A stretch of DNA of 64,000 nt from Sordariomycetes sp. S80-01Y (GCA_037042185.1 JAXQJY010000033.1:2294001-2358000); one strand, 5' to 3'; shown: positions 1-10,016, counted from the first letter of the stretch. Notes: generated from the sequence alone by a model not told the origin. A program made the numbers and translations.

Positions 1-357
1 GGATCCGGACTCGAACATACCTCGGCACCTGGCGACCCCAGCCCTCGCCCTCCCAGCACCTCAAGCCCCCAGACCGGTGGCCCTACGAACAGGGTGTTTG
101 AAGGCGTTCAGAGCCGTACGAGCACCTCGAGCCCAACGGGCGGCTCGCCTCCTCGCGACCTCGCCCCCGGCTCCAAGCCTGGTCAGAGTGGCGCTTCTGT
201 TGCGCCCATCGGCACTCGCCCGTCCGGAACCCCTACGAATGCCTCGTCATCTAAGCGCTCGACCCCGCCCATCGGCTCGTCTGGTGGTTGGGGCCGTGGC
301 GGAGGCGTCTGGGGTCAGTCATCCGGGCTCGGTACGCAAGCCAGCGTCTGGGGCTAG
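1..357 (+). CDS. 3' end of a Gly/Ser/Pro-rich protein (5' partial)
   Basis: The frame is open from the first base of the window to a TAG at 355-357, giving the last 118 residues of a gene that starts to the left. The sequence is low in complexity and rich in Ser, Pro, Gly and Thr. Its final ~27 residues carry three Trp-Gly pairs in a glycine-rich context (GGWGRGGGVWG, and VWG at the very end). Such tails occur in RNA-binding and translation-associated proteins and resemble Argonaute-hook WG motifs, but there is no folded domain here to name the protein. The strict bias for C or G at third positions and the clean stop support real coding sequence. The product is not identified. Confidence 0.55.
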   Translation, partial: GSGLEHTSAPGDPSPRPPSTSSPQTGGPTNRVFEGVQSRTSTSSPTGGSPPRDLAPGSKPGQSGASVAPIGTRPSGTPTNASSSKRSTPPIGSSGGWGRGGGVWGQSSGLGTQASVWG

Positions 358-1529
358 GGGTCTGTTGACAAGGAGGACGCTGATCCGGGGGACGACGCGG
401 AGTCGGCGGCTAGGTCCAAGTCTGCCGAGTAGAGGATCAAATTGCTTTCGCAGTGTATTGGCGCTGGTGGGTGCGGCTCGTGTGGGTACTCGCAAGCTCA
501 ATTGTTTCGGTGTTTTTGTCTTTGGACTTTGACCTGGATGGGATTATGGGTGTTTGTTATTCCGGACGTTTCGCGGCATCATGGTTCATACTGGGTATGG
601 TATGAGTTCGCGTTTGGTGGTTCGGGTGTGACGGAATACGGCATTCGGGTCGGAGTTGGACTGCTTTGACTCGGGTTCGATACTCTGCGAAAGGTTCCGT
701 GCGGTGGTTGGGGAGGTAATGGACGGATACCGACACGGTCTGGATGGGCATTCTCAGGGGTTGCGGACATTGGCGTTTCATGATTTTGGAGTCAAGCACC
801 ACAGGGGTTCAATGATGGCACTCTCTGCACGTGTGGGAACAAGGGAAAATGAGAAAAGCAAACAAGACAGGTGCAGGCAGGTGTTTGGGGGGTTGGATTC
901 ATATACTATCAAAGGCAAAGCCGCGGTCTGGGGTGCTTTGTCGGCTGCTTCTCGGGTTCAGGGACCGCAGTGCAGGTTATCAGGCTGGGGTCAATTGACA
1001 CTGAATTTGAGCAGGAAGTGCTAGGCGGGGGCTATGATGTTTTGTGAAGTGGCGAGCAGGGGCTTGTCGTGCTGGCGCGCGGTGATGTGCTCACGGCTGA
1101 CCAGGAGTTGTGTTCACGTAGCCGACCTCAGGCCATGCCGAGAGCCAAGCCAGGACTTTTGGACGGCGATTGCCCCTTTAGGCGTTGAGTCAGGAGTCAG
1201 GGCCGTGCAGCGCTCCTTTTAGCTGTGGCACCAGCGCCAGACGGCAGGCAGCGTGTAAGCGAGCGCGCGCCCCAATTTCCCGGCATTAAAAGGCCGCCTG
1301 GGAAGGCCAAGGCTCCAAGTCTCGACACGCTGCTGCGCCGCGTGGCCAGAAATTTCGGGTCTGGTTGTGAATTCGGAAATAAAAATAGCGGCGTCCCTCG
1401 CTTCGGCTCGCCGTCGCTCACCTCTGTCGATCCGGTTCACTTACACCATTTCACTCGCTCACCCACCCGCTCGCTCGCTCGCTACCATCGTCACTCGTTT
1501 TAAACAAAAGAACAATAATTCAAGTCAAG
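358..1529. other. Intergenic: 3' UTR of the first gene and promoter/5' UTR of the GPI-protein gene
   Basis: No convincing gene is seen; the open frames are short and carry no recognisable motif. Base composition drops in GC after 358. A pyrimidine-rich stretch with a CTCG tetranucleotide run at about 1468-1484 lies just before the ATG at 1530 and looks like a fungal 5' UTR. An AT-rich TTAAAAG at about 1285 is a weak TATA candidate. Confidence 0.5.
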
Positions 1530-2213
1530 ATGAAGTACGCTCTCGCCCTCGCCGCCATGGCCTCGAGCGCCCTGGCCAAGACCGACATCGACGGCTGCAC
1601 CTCCTTCACCAGCATGGTCACGGTCCGCGACGAGCCTGGCTACGGAAACACCTACGCCAGCGTCATCTGGTACGTGCCCGACAGCCTCGAGATCTGCCAG
1701 GGCGTCGACTGTGGTGGCGGTCGCGCTCCTCCCAAGAGCGTCCCCGGCTGCCCCCTATACAAGGGCACCGAGACCGTCACCCCCGAGTTCCTCGACTCGG
1801 ACCCCATGAAGCCCACCGAGGCCCCCGAGAGCAGCGTCGCCACGGCCACTGCCCCCGAGACCAGCACCCAGGCCGAGGAGACTGAGGCTACCACTGCCGT
1901 TGAGACGGCCACCGAGACCGAGACCGAGACTGTTGCTACCCCGACTGCTTCCAACACCAGCTCGGAGTCTGGCGCTGTCACCACCACTGCCACTGCCACC
2001 GCTACCGTCACCACCCCGATGACTGGCACTGGCCAATCCGAGTACACCGGCTCTGCTACCGACGTTGACGGTGCTGAGTCCACTTCTGACGACGGCGAGG
2101 GCGATGATGCCGCCACCAGCACTGGCACCGACGAGCCTGGCGCGGCCATGCCCACCGCCTTCGTTGGTCTCAACATCGTCGCCGGTGTTGCCGCTGCCGC
2201 CGCTTTCCTGTAA
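1530..2213 (+). CDS. GPI-anchored Ser/Thr-rich cell-surface protein
   Basis: A single exon encodes 227 residues. Residues 1-16 form a signal peptide ending in ALA. A short folded N-terminal module (about 20-85) contains four Cys, an IWYVP stretch and a CGGGRAPPK motif. Residues 90-200 are a Thr/Ser/Glu/Ala-rich stalk that is probably O-mannosylated. The last ~18 residues are hydrophobic (FVGLNIVAGVAAAAAFL) and follow small residues, the pattern of a GPI-attachment signal. Relatives of the N-terminal module are widespread in Sordariomycetes and are often labelled 'siderophore biosynthesis enzyme' in databases, with no biochemical support that I know of. The likely location is the plasma membrane or cell wall. 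Its stop lies 185 bases from the tail of the minus-strand cyclase gene. The exact role is unknown. Confidence 0.8.
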   Translation: MKYALALAAMASSALAKTDIDGCTSFTSMVTVRDEPGYGNTYASVIWYVPDSLEICQGVDCGGGRAPPKSVPGCPLYKGTETVTPEFLDSDPMKPTEAPESSVATATAPETSTQAEETEATTAVETATETETETVATPTASNTSSESGAVTTTATATATVTTPMTGTGQSEYTGSATDVDGAESTSDDGEGDDAATSTGTDEPGAAMPTAFVGLNIVAGVAAAAAFL

Positions 2214-2398
2214 AAGTTTGCTATTGAATGTTGAATATGCACATATGCTTGGGACGCATGTACAAGGAAATTCATGTCTGGTAACGGCTGCTTGCATAGC
2301 GTTGGTGATCAATTCAAAGAATGGGTTTTAATCAAGTCATCTTATGCTTTGCGCTTTCTCTTATCCTGAACCTTTTATCTCATCTCTCAGATGTTATG

Positions 2399-3904
2399 CT
2401 AATTCTTCCCGTCTGCGACGGCTACCATTTCAACATGATTGTGCTCACAACCTCCCATGACCTGCTTCAAATCCTCAGCAACCAGGGCGTGGCCATTACC
2501 GTTGGTGGCCAGCCCATTGCCGCTGACATGGCCATTGCCCATCTTGAGGACCTCCTCGACGGGCCGGCCCTGAACGTTGTAGCCGGTATCACTGCCGTCA
2601 ACGTACGCCTCGAGACCGTCTCCGGCGCGAGGATACTCCTTCATCAAGCCCTTGTGCACCTCAAGCGCCGCGCACATCTCTTCGTGCGTCACATCGTTCA
2701 GGAAGACGCACTTGCCCATGGGGCTGACCGGCACGGCGGCTCGGAGCAGGCCGTCGCGCGTCTTGAGGATGGCGGCCGTGGCTTTTTCCAGCAGCGGGCC
2801 GTCAAACTGCGGGTGGTCCATGGAGAGACCGGCGCGGGAGAAGAGATTGAGGACGCGGCGATGGTCTTCGGTGGTAAGGAGCCCGCGAATGTGGGAAAGA
2901 GTCGCCGAGTAGGCCATGTCGATGGAGATGGCATGCCCGTGACGCAGCGGTGGGTCGGGAACCAACTCATGGAGCGGCGACCAGCTAGTTACATGTGAGT
3001 CGGAGCTGTGTCAAAGAATGGTAGACTCTTACGTGTGGCCGTAGGCAATGACACGGTCCAGCATGATCTCATGGAGATTGGGCGTCTCCAGCTTGAGCAT
3101 CTCGTAGATACCAGCCCTACAGATCCTGTCCGCAGCCTTCTTCAACTCCGCACCGGCATTGTCAGTCCTGCCGAAGCCAGTACCGATGAGGTCCTCACAG
3201 TACTTGTCGAGCAGATCAAAAGTCTCCCCGTGGGCGCACGAAGAGATCTTGATCAACTCGGCGAAGCCGTTGCGGATCTGAGCCTCTGGAAGCGTGCGGA
3301 GGAATGTGAAGTCGAGGAATGTATGGATGGGAGCGTGGTAAGCCCCCAGACGGTTCTTGTACCGCCCGTAGTTGACAGCAACCTTAATGGAAACGGATGC
3401 GTCGATTAGGCCGATGACCGTGGTGGGGATGCGGATGTAGTTGGTGTTGCGGCGATACGCGGCACACGCGAAGCTGGGTTATCTTAGTGAGGGGCTCGGG
3501 GGGGAAAAGGGGTGAGGGCTTTCTCACCCAGCAACATCAGTCACTAGACCGCCACCGACGACAAGCACGGCCTCCTTGCGGTATACGCCAAACTCGTTCA
3601 TAGAGTCGACGATGCCGAGCAAGGTGTCCATGCCCTTGGCCTTTTCTCCCACCATGGTCTGATGAACCTTGAGTTCAATGCCGTGGTGATCCATGTACCT
3701 CTGGAGCTGCGGGCCGTACAGACCGTACATGTTCATGTCCATGACGGCCAGGCAGCGCTTCCACCTGGCATAGCACTCAGCCAACTGGGTGTTGGCCTGG
3801 TCAAAGACATTGTCAAGGAACTCGAAGTCGTACTCGATCTTCTCGTATCCCGTGACGGAGAACCCCTTGGTGGTGGGCTCGACGGAAGCTTTCATGTCGG
3901 ACAT
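2399..3904 (-). CDS. mysA: Sugar-phosphate cyclase, desmethyl-4-deoxygadusol synthase type (MysA-like)
   Basis: Exons 3904-3528, 3473-3033 and 2984-2399 join in frame to 467 residues. The protein belongs to the dehydroquinate-synthase-like family. It has the NAD-binding [10 protein letters not shown] segment (about 117-126), then [17 protein letters not shown], a GAYHAP segment, the FAELIK metal/active-site block, and the C-terminal zinc-binding HTWSPLHE and [13 protein letters not shown] blocks. It stands alone, whereas fungal shikimate-pathway DHQ synthase is part of the pentafunctional AROM protein, so a secondary-metabolite cyclase is expected. GAYHAP and the linked methyltransferase and ATP-grasp genes fit DDG synthase, the first enzyme of mycosporine synthesis, which in the cyanobacterial route uses sedoheptulose 7-phosphate. 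The last ~40 residues are a Gly/Asn/His-rich tail not needed for the fold. 2-epi-5-epi-valiolone synthase is the main alternative. Confidence 0.85.
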
Positions 3905-5133
3905 CTTGGCTGAGGATTTCTGGGTGAGCGGCCAAGGAAAGGACCAACTCGGTGTGTTTGGGGTAGATCTTGGGAAGAGTAGAGGAGATGTGATGGAGGC
4001 CTGAATGAGAATAGAGGATACTTGTTACATGGGTCATGGAGGTTTATATGGGCAACCAGAGCACAGCATCTGGGGGCAGGTTGGACGACACGAGATCGTC
4101 ACATGGACACGTTCGGAATGGACAGGCCAAACAAGCCTCGAGTGGAGGCTACAATCGATCTGACCGCGTTTTCAAGGTTCAATGGAGCTTCCAGACCGGT
4201 GTTTCCTGGCCAATGTGCCGATTGAAGGTCGTGAATCGAGAGGCGGGCCGTGTCAAGTACAGAGGACTCGTCCGCGGCGAGGGAAGGGCTACTAGCGAGA
4301 GGTATAGCCTACCTCAGCATGAACATCGGGAACTTTGGTCCAGATGGAAAAGTGATGATGTCCATGATTATGTGCCGTGCTGGATACAATGGGTCGCGAT
4401 CGATACCAATGGGTTAAGCTAAGCCCGCTCACCGAAGTCATGATGCCTTGACGCTTCGAGTGAAACAAGGCCAATGCGGCCAACGAGAGCTCCCCACGCA
4501 ACCAAAGTCAATCCGCACGACGGACTGGTTCGACTGGATCTCTGCTCTGGGGCGCACAAGGCTCGGCATCCGATGGTGTGTCTGTCGTAGTGTCATATAT
4601 CCATGGCGGCGTCCGGCCGTGTCATTGCCGGCCACCACGTTCCTACAGCATCGACGGCAGAGATGTCTCGCAGTCTCGGGCGATCAATTCTAGAATTGCC
4701 ATTGGCGCACCTCGGATCAGCGCCGGTTGCTAAGAAAAGGTTCAGATGGTGCGGCCCCTGGCATGAGAGGCAGCGAAGCTAATTGTCCGATGGAGGGGGA
4801 GGGATGAGGGGGGACGCACGGCGTCGAGGACGGGAGACACGAAGCGTGTCGTGGGAGTGTGCGCGTCATCCACTAGGGAGACATCGCGAAAACAGGTGAC
4901 TTGACCGACCCAAGAAGCTCCGGCCCACGCACTCATTGGAAGTGGCTACATATGTTGTGGAGCAAGGCGGCGTTTTCCAGCATATGTAAGACATCGGCGG
5001 TGTTGGAGAAGCATAGGTCGAAAGTGGGGAGCTCTACATGGAGCTTGCGTGAGGGAGGGGAAGGGGAGACAACTCTGGATACCCGAGCTTCGCCTTTGTT
5101 TCACTGTTACTGCAGACACAGAAAATACTGAAC
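3905..5133. promoter_or_regulatory. Divergent intergenic region between the cyclase and methyltransferase genes
   Basis: These 1.2 kb separate two start codons facing away from each other and contain no credible gene. They must hold the promoters of both pathway genes. On the minus strand a TATA-like CATATAAAC (4042-4050) lies about 140 bases before the cyclase ATG. On the plus side the 60 bases before the methyltransferase ATG are CT-rich, as in fungal 5' UTRs. Sharing one region would allow co-regulation, which is inference. Confidence 0.5.
4042..4050 (-). promoter_or_regulatory. TATA-like element upstream of the cyclase gene
   Basis: The minus strand reads CATATAAAC, about 140 bases before the ATG at 3904. 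It is the best TATA match in this intergenic region. Spacing is plausible only with a 5' UTR of roughly 100 bases. Confidence 0.3.
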
Positions 5134-6090
5134 ATGGCAGCACCTTTCGACGAAAAGAAGGCCTACGTTGCGCAGGAGGAGGTGTACTTTGACGATGGCA
5201 GGGAGATTGAATTGCTGCACTTTGTCTACGGACGGCCCAACATCGATGAGCTGCGAGGAAACCCCCAAAAGGTGCTTGCAGCCATTGACGAATATGGCCG
5301 AGCCAAGAAGTATCTCATGAATGTCGGAGAGGACAAGGGCAGGATTGTGTCGGATCTCATCGCAAAGGAGAAGCCGGAGACCATGGTGAGCTGGGCAGAC
5401 ATCTCACGCTTTAATCGCCGTTACTGACATAGAACAGGTTGAGCTTGGAGGCTACGTTGGCTATTCAGCCGTTCTTTTCGGCGACGCTTTCCGCAAGGCC
5501 GGAGGCAAGCAGTACTTCTCTCTGGAGCGCAATCCCGAATTTGGCGCCGTGATCTCCTCCCTCGTGGACCTGGCAGGTCTCAGCGACATCGTCAAGGTCA
5601 TTATCGGCCCTAGCGACAGCTCGCTGAGGCGGCTGCACAGGGAGAAGCGCTTCAGCAAGATCGACCTCATGTTCCTGGACCACTACAAGCCGGCCTACCT
5701 GTACGACACGAAGCTGAGCGAGGAGCTGGGGCTCATCCAGCTCGGGACCGTCCTGGCTGCCGACAATGTGATCAAGCCCGGCAACCCTCCTTACCTGGAG
5801 TACGTGCGGGCTTCGGTGGAAGACAAGAAGGCTGCGCTGCAGGACAAATCCCGCGGGAAGCCAGACCTGGAGTTCGACGACAAGTACTCCAAGATGTACG
5901 AGAAGAGGGAGGGCAAGGAAAAGTTCGACGAGGACGTCAAGGGCGTTCCGACCATGGTCTATCAGAGCGAGTTGATCAAGAGTTTCGAGCCAACTGGCGT
6001 TCCGGTACGTGCTGGAAAGCTCTATTGCTGATTTTTACTAACATTTCTTAGGACGGCATTGAGATCACGAGGTGCATAGGAAAGGAGTAA
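5134..6090 (+). CDS. mysB: Catechol-type O-methyltransferase (MysB-like)
   Basis: Exons 5134-5385, 5438-6004 and 6052-6090 give 285 residues. The SAM-binding motif VELGGYVGYS is at 85-94 and an acidic SLERN follows at the end of the second strand. The metal-binding residues of animal COMT are all present: Asp165 in MFLDH, and Asp193-Asn194 in AADNV. It would therefore be an Mg-dependent O-methyltransferase. Placed head-to-head with a DDG-synthase-like cyclase and just upstream of an ATP-grasp ligase, its likely job is methylation of desmethyl-4-deoxygadusol to 4-deoxygadusol, as MysB does in cyanobacteria. All three exon joins keep phase, and the last exon adds only 13 residues. A generic catechol or flavonoid methyltransferase role cannot be excluded from sequence alone. 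There is no signal peptide, so it should be cytosolic. Confidence 0.85.
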
Positions 6091-6491
6091 TTCCATAGTC
6101 AAACCAACCGTAGTCCTCATCTCTAATTAGTTCGTCTGCGTGGCCGCCGTCCTGATGTGTGGAGTTCTCCCCTTCTCTTCCCCAAGTACGCCGCGTCTGA
6201 TGGCGTGCATGTAAATCACTCCACCAGGAGCGGAGCAACATGTCCTGCCGATGGCATGTATGAGGACCGCTGGAATCTGCCGTCCAAGATGCATTCACCA
6301 GTGGGTTCACGATTCGCTCCACGATCCATGTGAGACGGGAATTGGAACACGATGACGTCTTACACTCACGCCGTGGGACGGCGATTGTGGGATCATGAAA
6401 TTTGCAGGCTTGTAGCACATCGCTCTTACGACCACCGTTCTTCCATCATCTGTGACCGTGGTAGAATCCAGGGTGTTCAAGGCGCGTCACG
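6091..6491. other. Intergenic between methyltransferase and ATP-grasp genes
   Basis: These 401 bases separate two genes on the same strand. I see no gene and no clear TATA box. The region must contain the 3' end of the methyltransferase transcript and the promoter of the ligase gene. Confidence 0.5.
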
Positions 6492-7967
6492 ATGTTCGAC
6501 TTCATAAGGCACAGGCTCAAGAACTTCGCCCTACTCACTCTCAGCCTCGTCCTGCTACCCATCAACACCGTTGCTGTCCTCGTCATCGACCTTTGGAGCA
6601 GATGCACCGTGAACCGGCATACCAACGATGCCATTCCCAAAAGTCTCAGGAAGACCGTTCTGGTCACAGGGGTGAGCATGGCGAAAGGTCTGTCCCTCGC
6701 CAGGTTGTTCCATCGCGCTGGGCATCGAGTCATCGGCGCAGACTTCCACCCGCTGTCGCTGGGCCGGGCATCCTCTTCAATCGACAAGTTCTACGCCTTG
6801 CCGTCTCCGAGAAAACAGCATCTCGCCGATGACGACGAGTTCGAGGACGACCCTTATGCGCTGAAACTGCTGGAGATTGTCAGGAACGAGCATGTCGACC
6901 TCTGGGTGTCGAACTCAGACGTCAGTGCTGCGATCCAAGATGCTGTGGCAAGAGACATGATGGAGTCGCAAACGACGACAAAGGCAATTCAATTGAGCGC
7001 ACAACACGTGAGGCTGCTTCATGAAAAGGACACCTTCATTGACCATGTGCGAGGTCTCGGCCTGGACGTCCCAGACACCGAGATTGTTCAGACTAGATCT
7101 GCCGTGATCGACTTCCTCAGCAAGCGCGGTGGGCTGAAAGCGCAGTCTGCTTCATCCAAAAGGTTCCTCCTCAAGCCTGTTGGTGTGAACGATGTTGCGA
7201 GGTGCGACATGCCCCTACTTCCATTGGCTTCTGAGCACGAGACGATTCGGAGGATCGACCAGGCCCCCCTCGAGACAGGCTCGTGGATCATGCAGGAATA
7301 CGTCCGAGGTTTTGAATTTTGCACCCACGCGCTCGTCGTCAAGGGACAGGTCCGCGCATTCGTCGCCTGTCCCTCGGCAGACCTGCTGATGCACTACAAG
7401 GCACTGGACCCGGACCTCCCCCTCAGCAAGGCAATGCTGGGGTTCACCCAGAAGGTTGCTGCTGCGAACGGTGACGACTTCACCGGGCATGTAAGCTTCG
7501 ACTTCTTGGTCAAGAGCGGTCTCAGCCATGCCAAAGACGACGAGGTTAAGCTTTACCCTATTGAGTGTAATCCTCGCGTCCATACGGCGACTGTCCTCTT
7601 CAACGACACCCCTGAGCTGGTGGAAGAGTATCTCGCAGTACTCGACCCTGGACTCAAGGCCACAGATAAGGCCATCGTCACGCCCACCAACCCGAAGAAG
7701 TACTACTGGGTCGGTCAAGACCTCGTTGAGCGGCTGCTCCATCCGATGTGGCGCTGCTTCCCTCGACTGCCCCAAGCTTCCGCAGAGACTCGCTCGTTTG
7801 TCAATCACGTCAAGAGCTGGAAGGATGGTACCTTTGAGACGTGGGATCCGTGGCCTTGGTGGTGGCTGTATCACGTGTACTGGCCAGTGCAGTTCGCTCA
7901 GTACATTGTCTGGGGTAAGTGGCAGAAGCTCAACGTGAGCACTGGCAAGGCATTCCAGGCCAAGTAG
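6492..7967 (+). CDS. mysC: Membrane-tethered ATP-grasp ligase (MysC-like)
   Basis: One exon, 491 residues. Residues ~12-35 are a hydrophobic helix (LLTLSLVLLPINTVAVLVI), suggesting an N-terminal membrane anchor. A preATP-grasp Rossmann-like segment (TVLVTGVSMAKGLSLARLF, about 55-73) follows. The ATP-grasp core shows KRFLLKPVGVND, SWIMQEYVRGFEF and the metal-binding IECNPRVHTA (about 357-366). Near the C-terminus is a Trp-rich segment (TWDPWPWWWLYHVYW), perhaps a second membrane-associated element. Family members form a phosphorylated acid and couple it to an amine; cyanobacterial MysC attaches glycine to 4-deoxygadusol. The two upstream genes make the same role likely here, with an unknown amino acid. 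Fungi are known to make mycosporines with alanine, serine, glutamine or glutaminol. There is no evidence in the window for the later MysD or NRPS-type step. Confidence 0.83.
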   Translation: MFDFIRHRLKNFALLTLSLVLLPINTVAVLVIDLWSRCTVNRHTNDAIPKSLRKTVLVTGVSMAKGLSLARLFHRAGHRVIGADFHPLSLGRASSSIDKFYALPSPRKQHLADDDEFEDDPYALKLLEIVRNEHVDLWVSNSDVSAAIQDAVARDMMESQTTTKAIQLSAQHVRLLHEKDTFIDHVRGLGLDVPDTEIVQTRSAVIDFLSKRGGLKAQSASSKRFLLKPVGVNDVARCDMPLLPLASEHETIRRIDQAPLETGSWIMQEYVRGFEFCTHALVVKGQVRAFVACPSADLLMHYKALDPDLPLSKAMLGFTQKVAAANGDDFTGHVSFDFLVKSGLSHAKDDEVKLYPIECNPRVHTATVLFNDTPELVEEYLAVLDPGLKATDKAIVTPTNPKKYYWVGQDLVERLLHPMWRCFPRLPQASAETRSFVNHVKSWKDGTFETWDPWPWWWLYHVYWPVQFAQYIVWGKWQKLNVSTGKAFQAK

Positions 7968-8088
7968 CGGTACTCGTTCATCGCGCAATCAAATAGTAAT
8001 TTCAGACTTTCGTGGTGTGTCCGCGTGATATCATCCTGTCAAATCCAATGAGGCCGCCGACGCCTTTGCCAAATCCGATGCCCAAGCC

Positions 8089-8998
8089 CTATAACTCTAA
8101 GATCCTCGCGCCCTCTTCTAGATTCATCATATCATCAGATCTCAAGGCTTTGCCGCCCCAGATGACCGTCCCCTTGGAGTCGACGGCAAAAGCGCCAGCC
8201 TCCTGCCACTTGCTGCCCATGACGGTCGCATTGTCGGGGTCGTCGTCGTCGAAGGCACTCTTCTCGCGCTCTTGGAAGTTGGCCGTCCTCGTCACCGCTG
8301 CGGCGACTTCATTACCGAGCCATCCTTTCTCCTTCCATCCTTGCACCTGGGCCTCGGGATGGAAGAGGTACATGAAGTTGCCGGTCCCGAGACCCCACGC
8401 AGCGTAGACGGACCGGTCCTCGTCGATGATAACCTCAACATCCCAGGAGCCGCCCATAAGATCAATCCACTTTCGAGTTGCGTGGGCGGACGAGTGAGAC
8501 ACCGCGACGCAGCGGATTGTGCTGTGGTGTCGGTTCGCTATCGATCGTAGAGCCAGGAAGGTCTTCTGCGCGACTACGCCGATTAGCATACTGTCTTGTA
8601 CAGGTCGATTCTCAGTACTCACAAGCACACCCCACGCAGCGCAAGAAGACGACGAGTGTCCTCTTCCCCTCAATCTTCAACCTCCCATCCCTGTCCACCG
8701 GCGCCTTGTCACCAACGTTTGGCACGCGGCCGACTGCGACTGGGGGCGGCGCAGGCTGGAGCCAGGGATGTATCGTCAAGGGCAGGCTCTTCACGTTCCA
8801 TTGCGACATCCAGCTCGCCCAGCCATTCTCGCCGTCGTCGGCATCGTCGTCAGGGTCGCGCGGCGCAGGCTGCCGCTTGCGCAGCTTGTTCGCGTGCGGG
8901 TCCGAAACGGTCCAGGAGGAGAAGTCGAGCGAGTTGGAGGGCAGGCCGACCTTTGCAAGGGCGACCTTGGTGCCGATGCTGGAGAACATGCTGTTCAT
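8089..8998 (-). CDS. Thioredoxin-fold AhpC/TSA-like antioxidant protein
   Basis: Exons 8998-8623 and 8573-8089 join to 286 residues. The first ~80 residues look disordered and charged. They are followed by GRVPNVGDKAP and the strand KRTLVVFLR that leads into RCVGCAF (Cys121 and Cys124). This is the position of the redox motif in peroxiredoxin-like and selenoprotein-derived thioredoxin folds. Downstream blocks (CVAVSHSS, VEVIIDEDRSVYAAWGLG, GAFAVDSKGTVIWGGKA) match the rest of that fold. It would be a thiol-dependent redox protein. Its stop is 121 bases from that of the ATP-grasp gene, tail-to-tail, so any link with the mycosporine pathway rests on position only. The acceptor TAG before 8573 was chosen because it alone keeps the frame. 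Confidence 0.75.
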
Positions 8999-10016
8999 GG
9001 CGGTGGAGGGTTCGTGGAACTACATGGTGAGGAGGAAGAGGAGGGCAGGTTCCGACTCGCGTGTCAGATGCGAGTTTTGGACCATCTTGGCTTCCAATGG
9101 GCGGGTGCCGGTGCCCGAGTGCCAGTGTGCCAGTGCGGAGGAGGTTTCCGGACGACCCCTGAACACCGCGTCGGGACAGGGGTTCGCATTTGTCGAGACT
9201 AAATTGCTGAAGATGTGGGGAGCCGAAGGTATGTATGTATCCGGTATGAGAGGAACAGACACGCTCCGAAACAAGTCAGCGAAGACACGAACCCGCTCCA
9301 TCTTCCTCCATTGCTTGTTGAAGGTATTTTCTTTAGATGAATAGGCATAGTGACGCGGAATCGTGCCGACGCACAGCAAAATTGACTAGACAGTACTAGT
9401 AGGTAGACGAACCGTTGCACATTGGCCTCATCGCCCGGGTCGATCAGCTAAGACGCGACTGTCTTGCAACTGTAGCTAGTTAATAATACATTGCAAAGAA
9501 CCCAGGTCTAGCACTTGGACCTGTGCTTTTGTAGGTCGTAAGTTGGGATGGAAAATCGACCTTGTTTTTTCCAGACAGGCGCAGTCTTGTAGGGGTGGAC
9601 GGGTGGCCCCCTTCTCCCTCCATCACATGTTGGGAACACACCTCCCCGCAATTATGCCTTGATCACGATACTGTGAATATTATGAATGCTTCGCCTGATC
9701 TGCCTCGGCCTCTCAGGGCTTGACTCGGCTCATGCCGGATACAGCCCCGGGCGACGCACTGGATGCGATCGGATTCATCAAGGCTGAGCCGACTCCACCC
9801 GGGTTGATCAATCCGCGCCGTCACCAATGATTGAAGAGATAAATCTGTATCGAACCTAATAGGGTTGAGTCCTTGGAGTCATCCATGTAATGTGCGGCAC
9901 AAGCCTCACGCTCCAAGGCCGGAGTGGCTATTTAAACTCCACGCGCGTGCTGTGATGCCGAGTCCTTCTGGACATCCTAAAGCAGTGAGCTCAAAGGCAC
10001 TTCGAGAGCTTACACT
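8999..10016. other. Intergenic, divergent promoters of the AhpC/TSA-like and PhoD genes
   Basis: One kilobase without a credible gene. It holds the promoters of both flanking genes, including a TATTTAAA at 9929-9936. Confidence 0.5.
9929..9936 (+). promoter_or_regulatory. TATA-like box of the secreted phosphatase gene
   Basis: TATTTAAA lies 81 bases before the ATG at 10017, a suitable distance for a TATA element with a short 5' UTR. Confidence 0.45.

Noticed and set aside
1652-2275. 207-codon minus-strand frame
   Set aside because: Mirror of the Thr/Ala-rich repeat of the GPI protein, giving only Val/Ser/Ala repeats.
2321-2998. 225-codon plus-strand frame
   Set aside because: Antisense shadow of the last cyclase exon; the other strand carries clear catalytic motifs.
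2399-3904. Reading the cyclase as primary-metabolism DHQ synthase
   Set aside because: In fungi that activity is part of the AROM multienzyme; this is a stand-alone gene next to a methyltransferase and an ATP-grasp gene.
7215-7988. 257-codon minus-strand frame
   Set aside because: Antisense shadow of the ATP-grasp gene.
8478-9344. 288-codon plus-strand frame
   Set aside because: Antisense to the AhpC/TSA-like gene and its promoter; low-complexity product.
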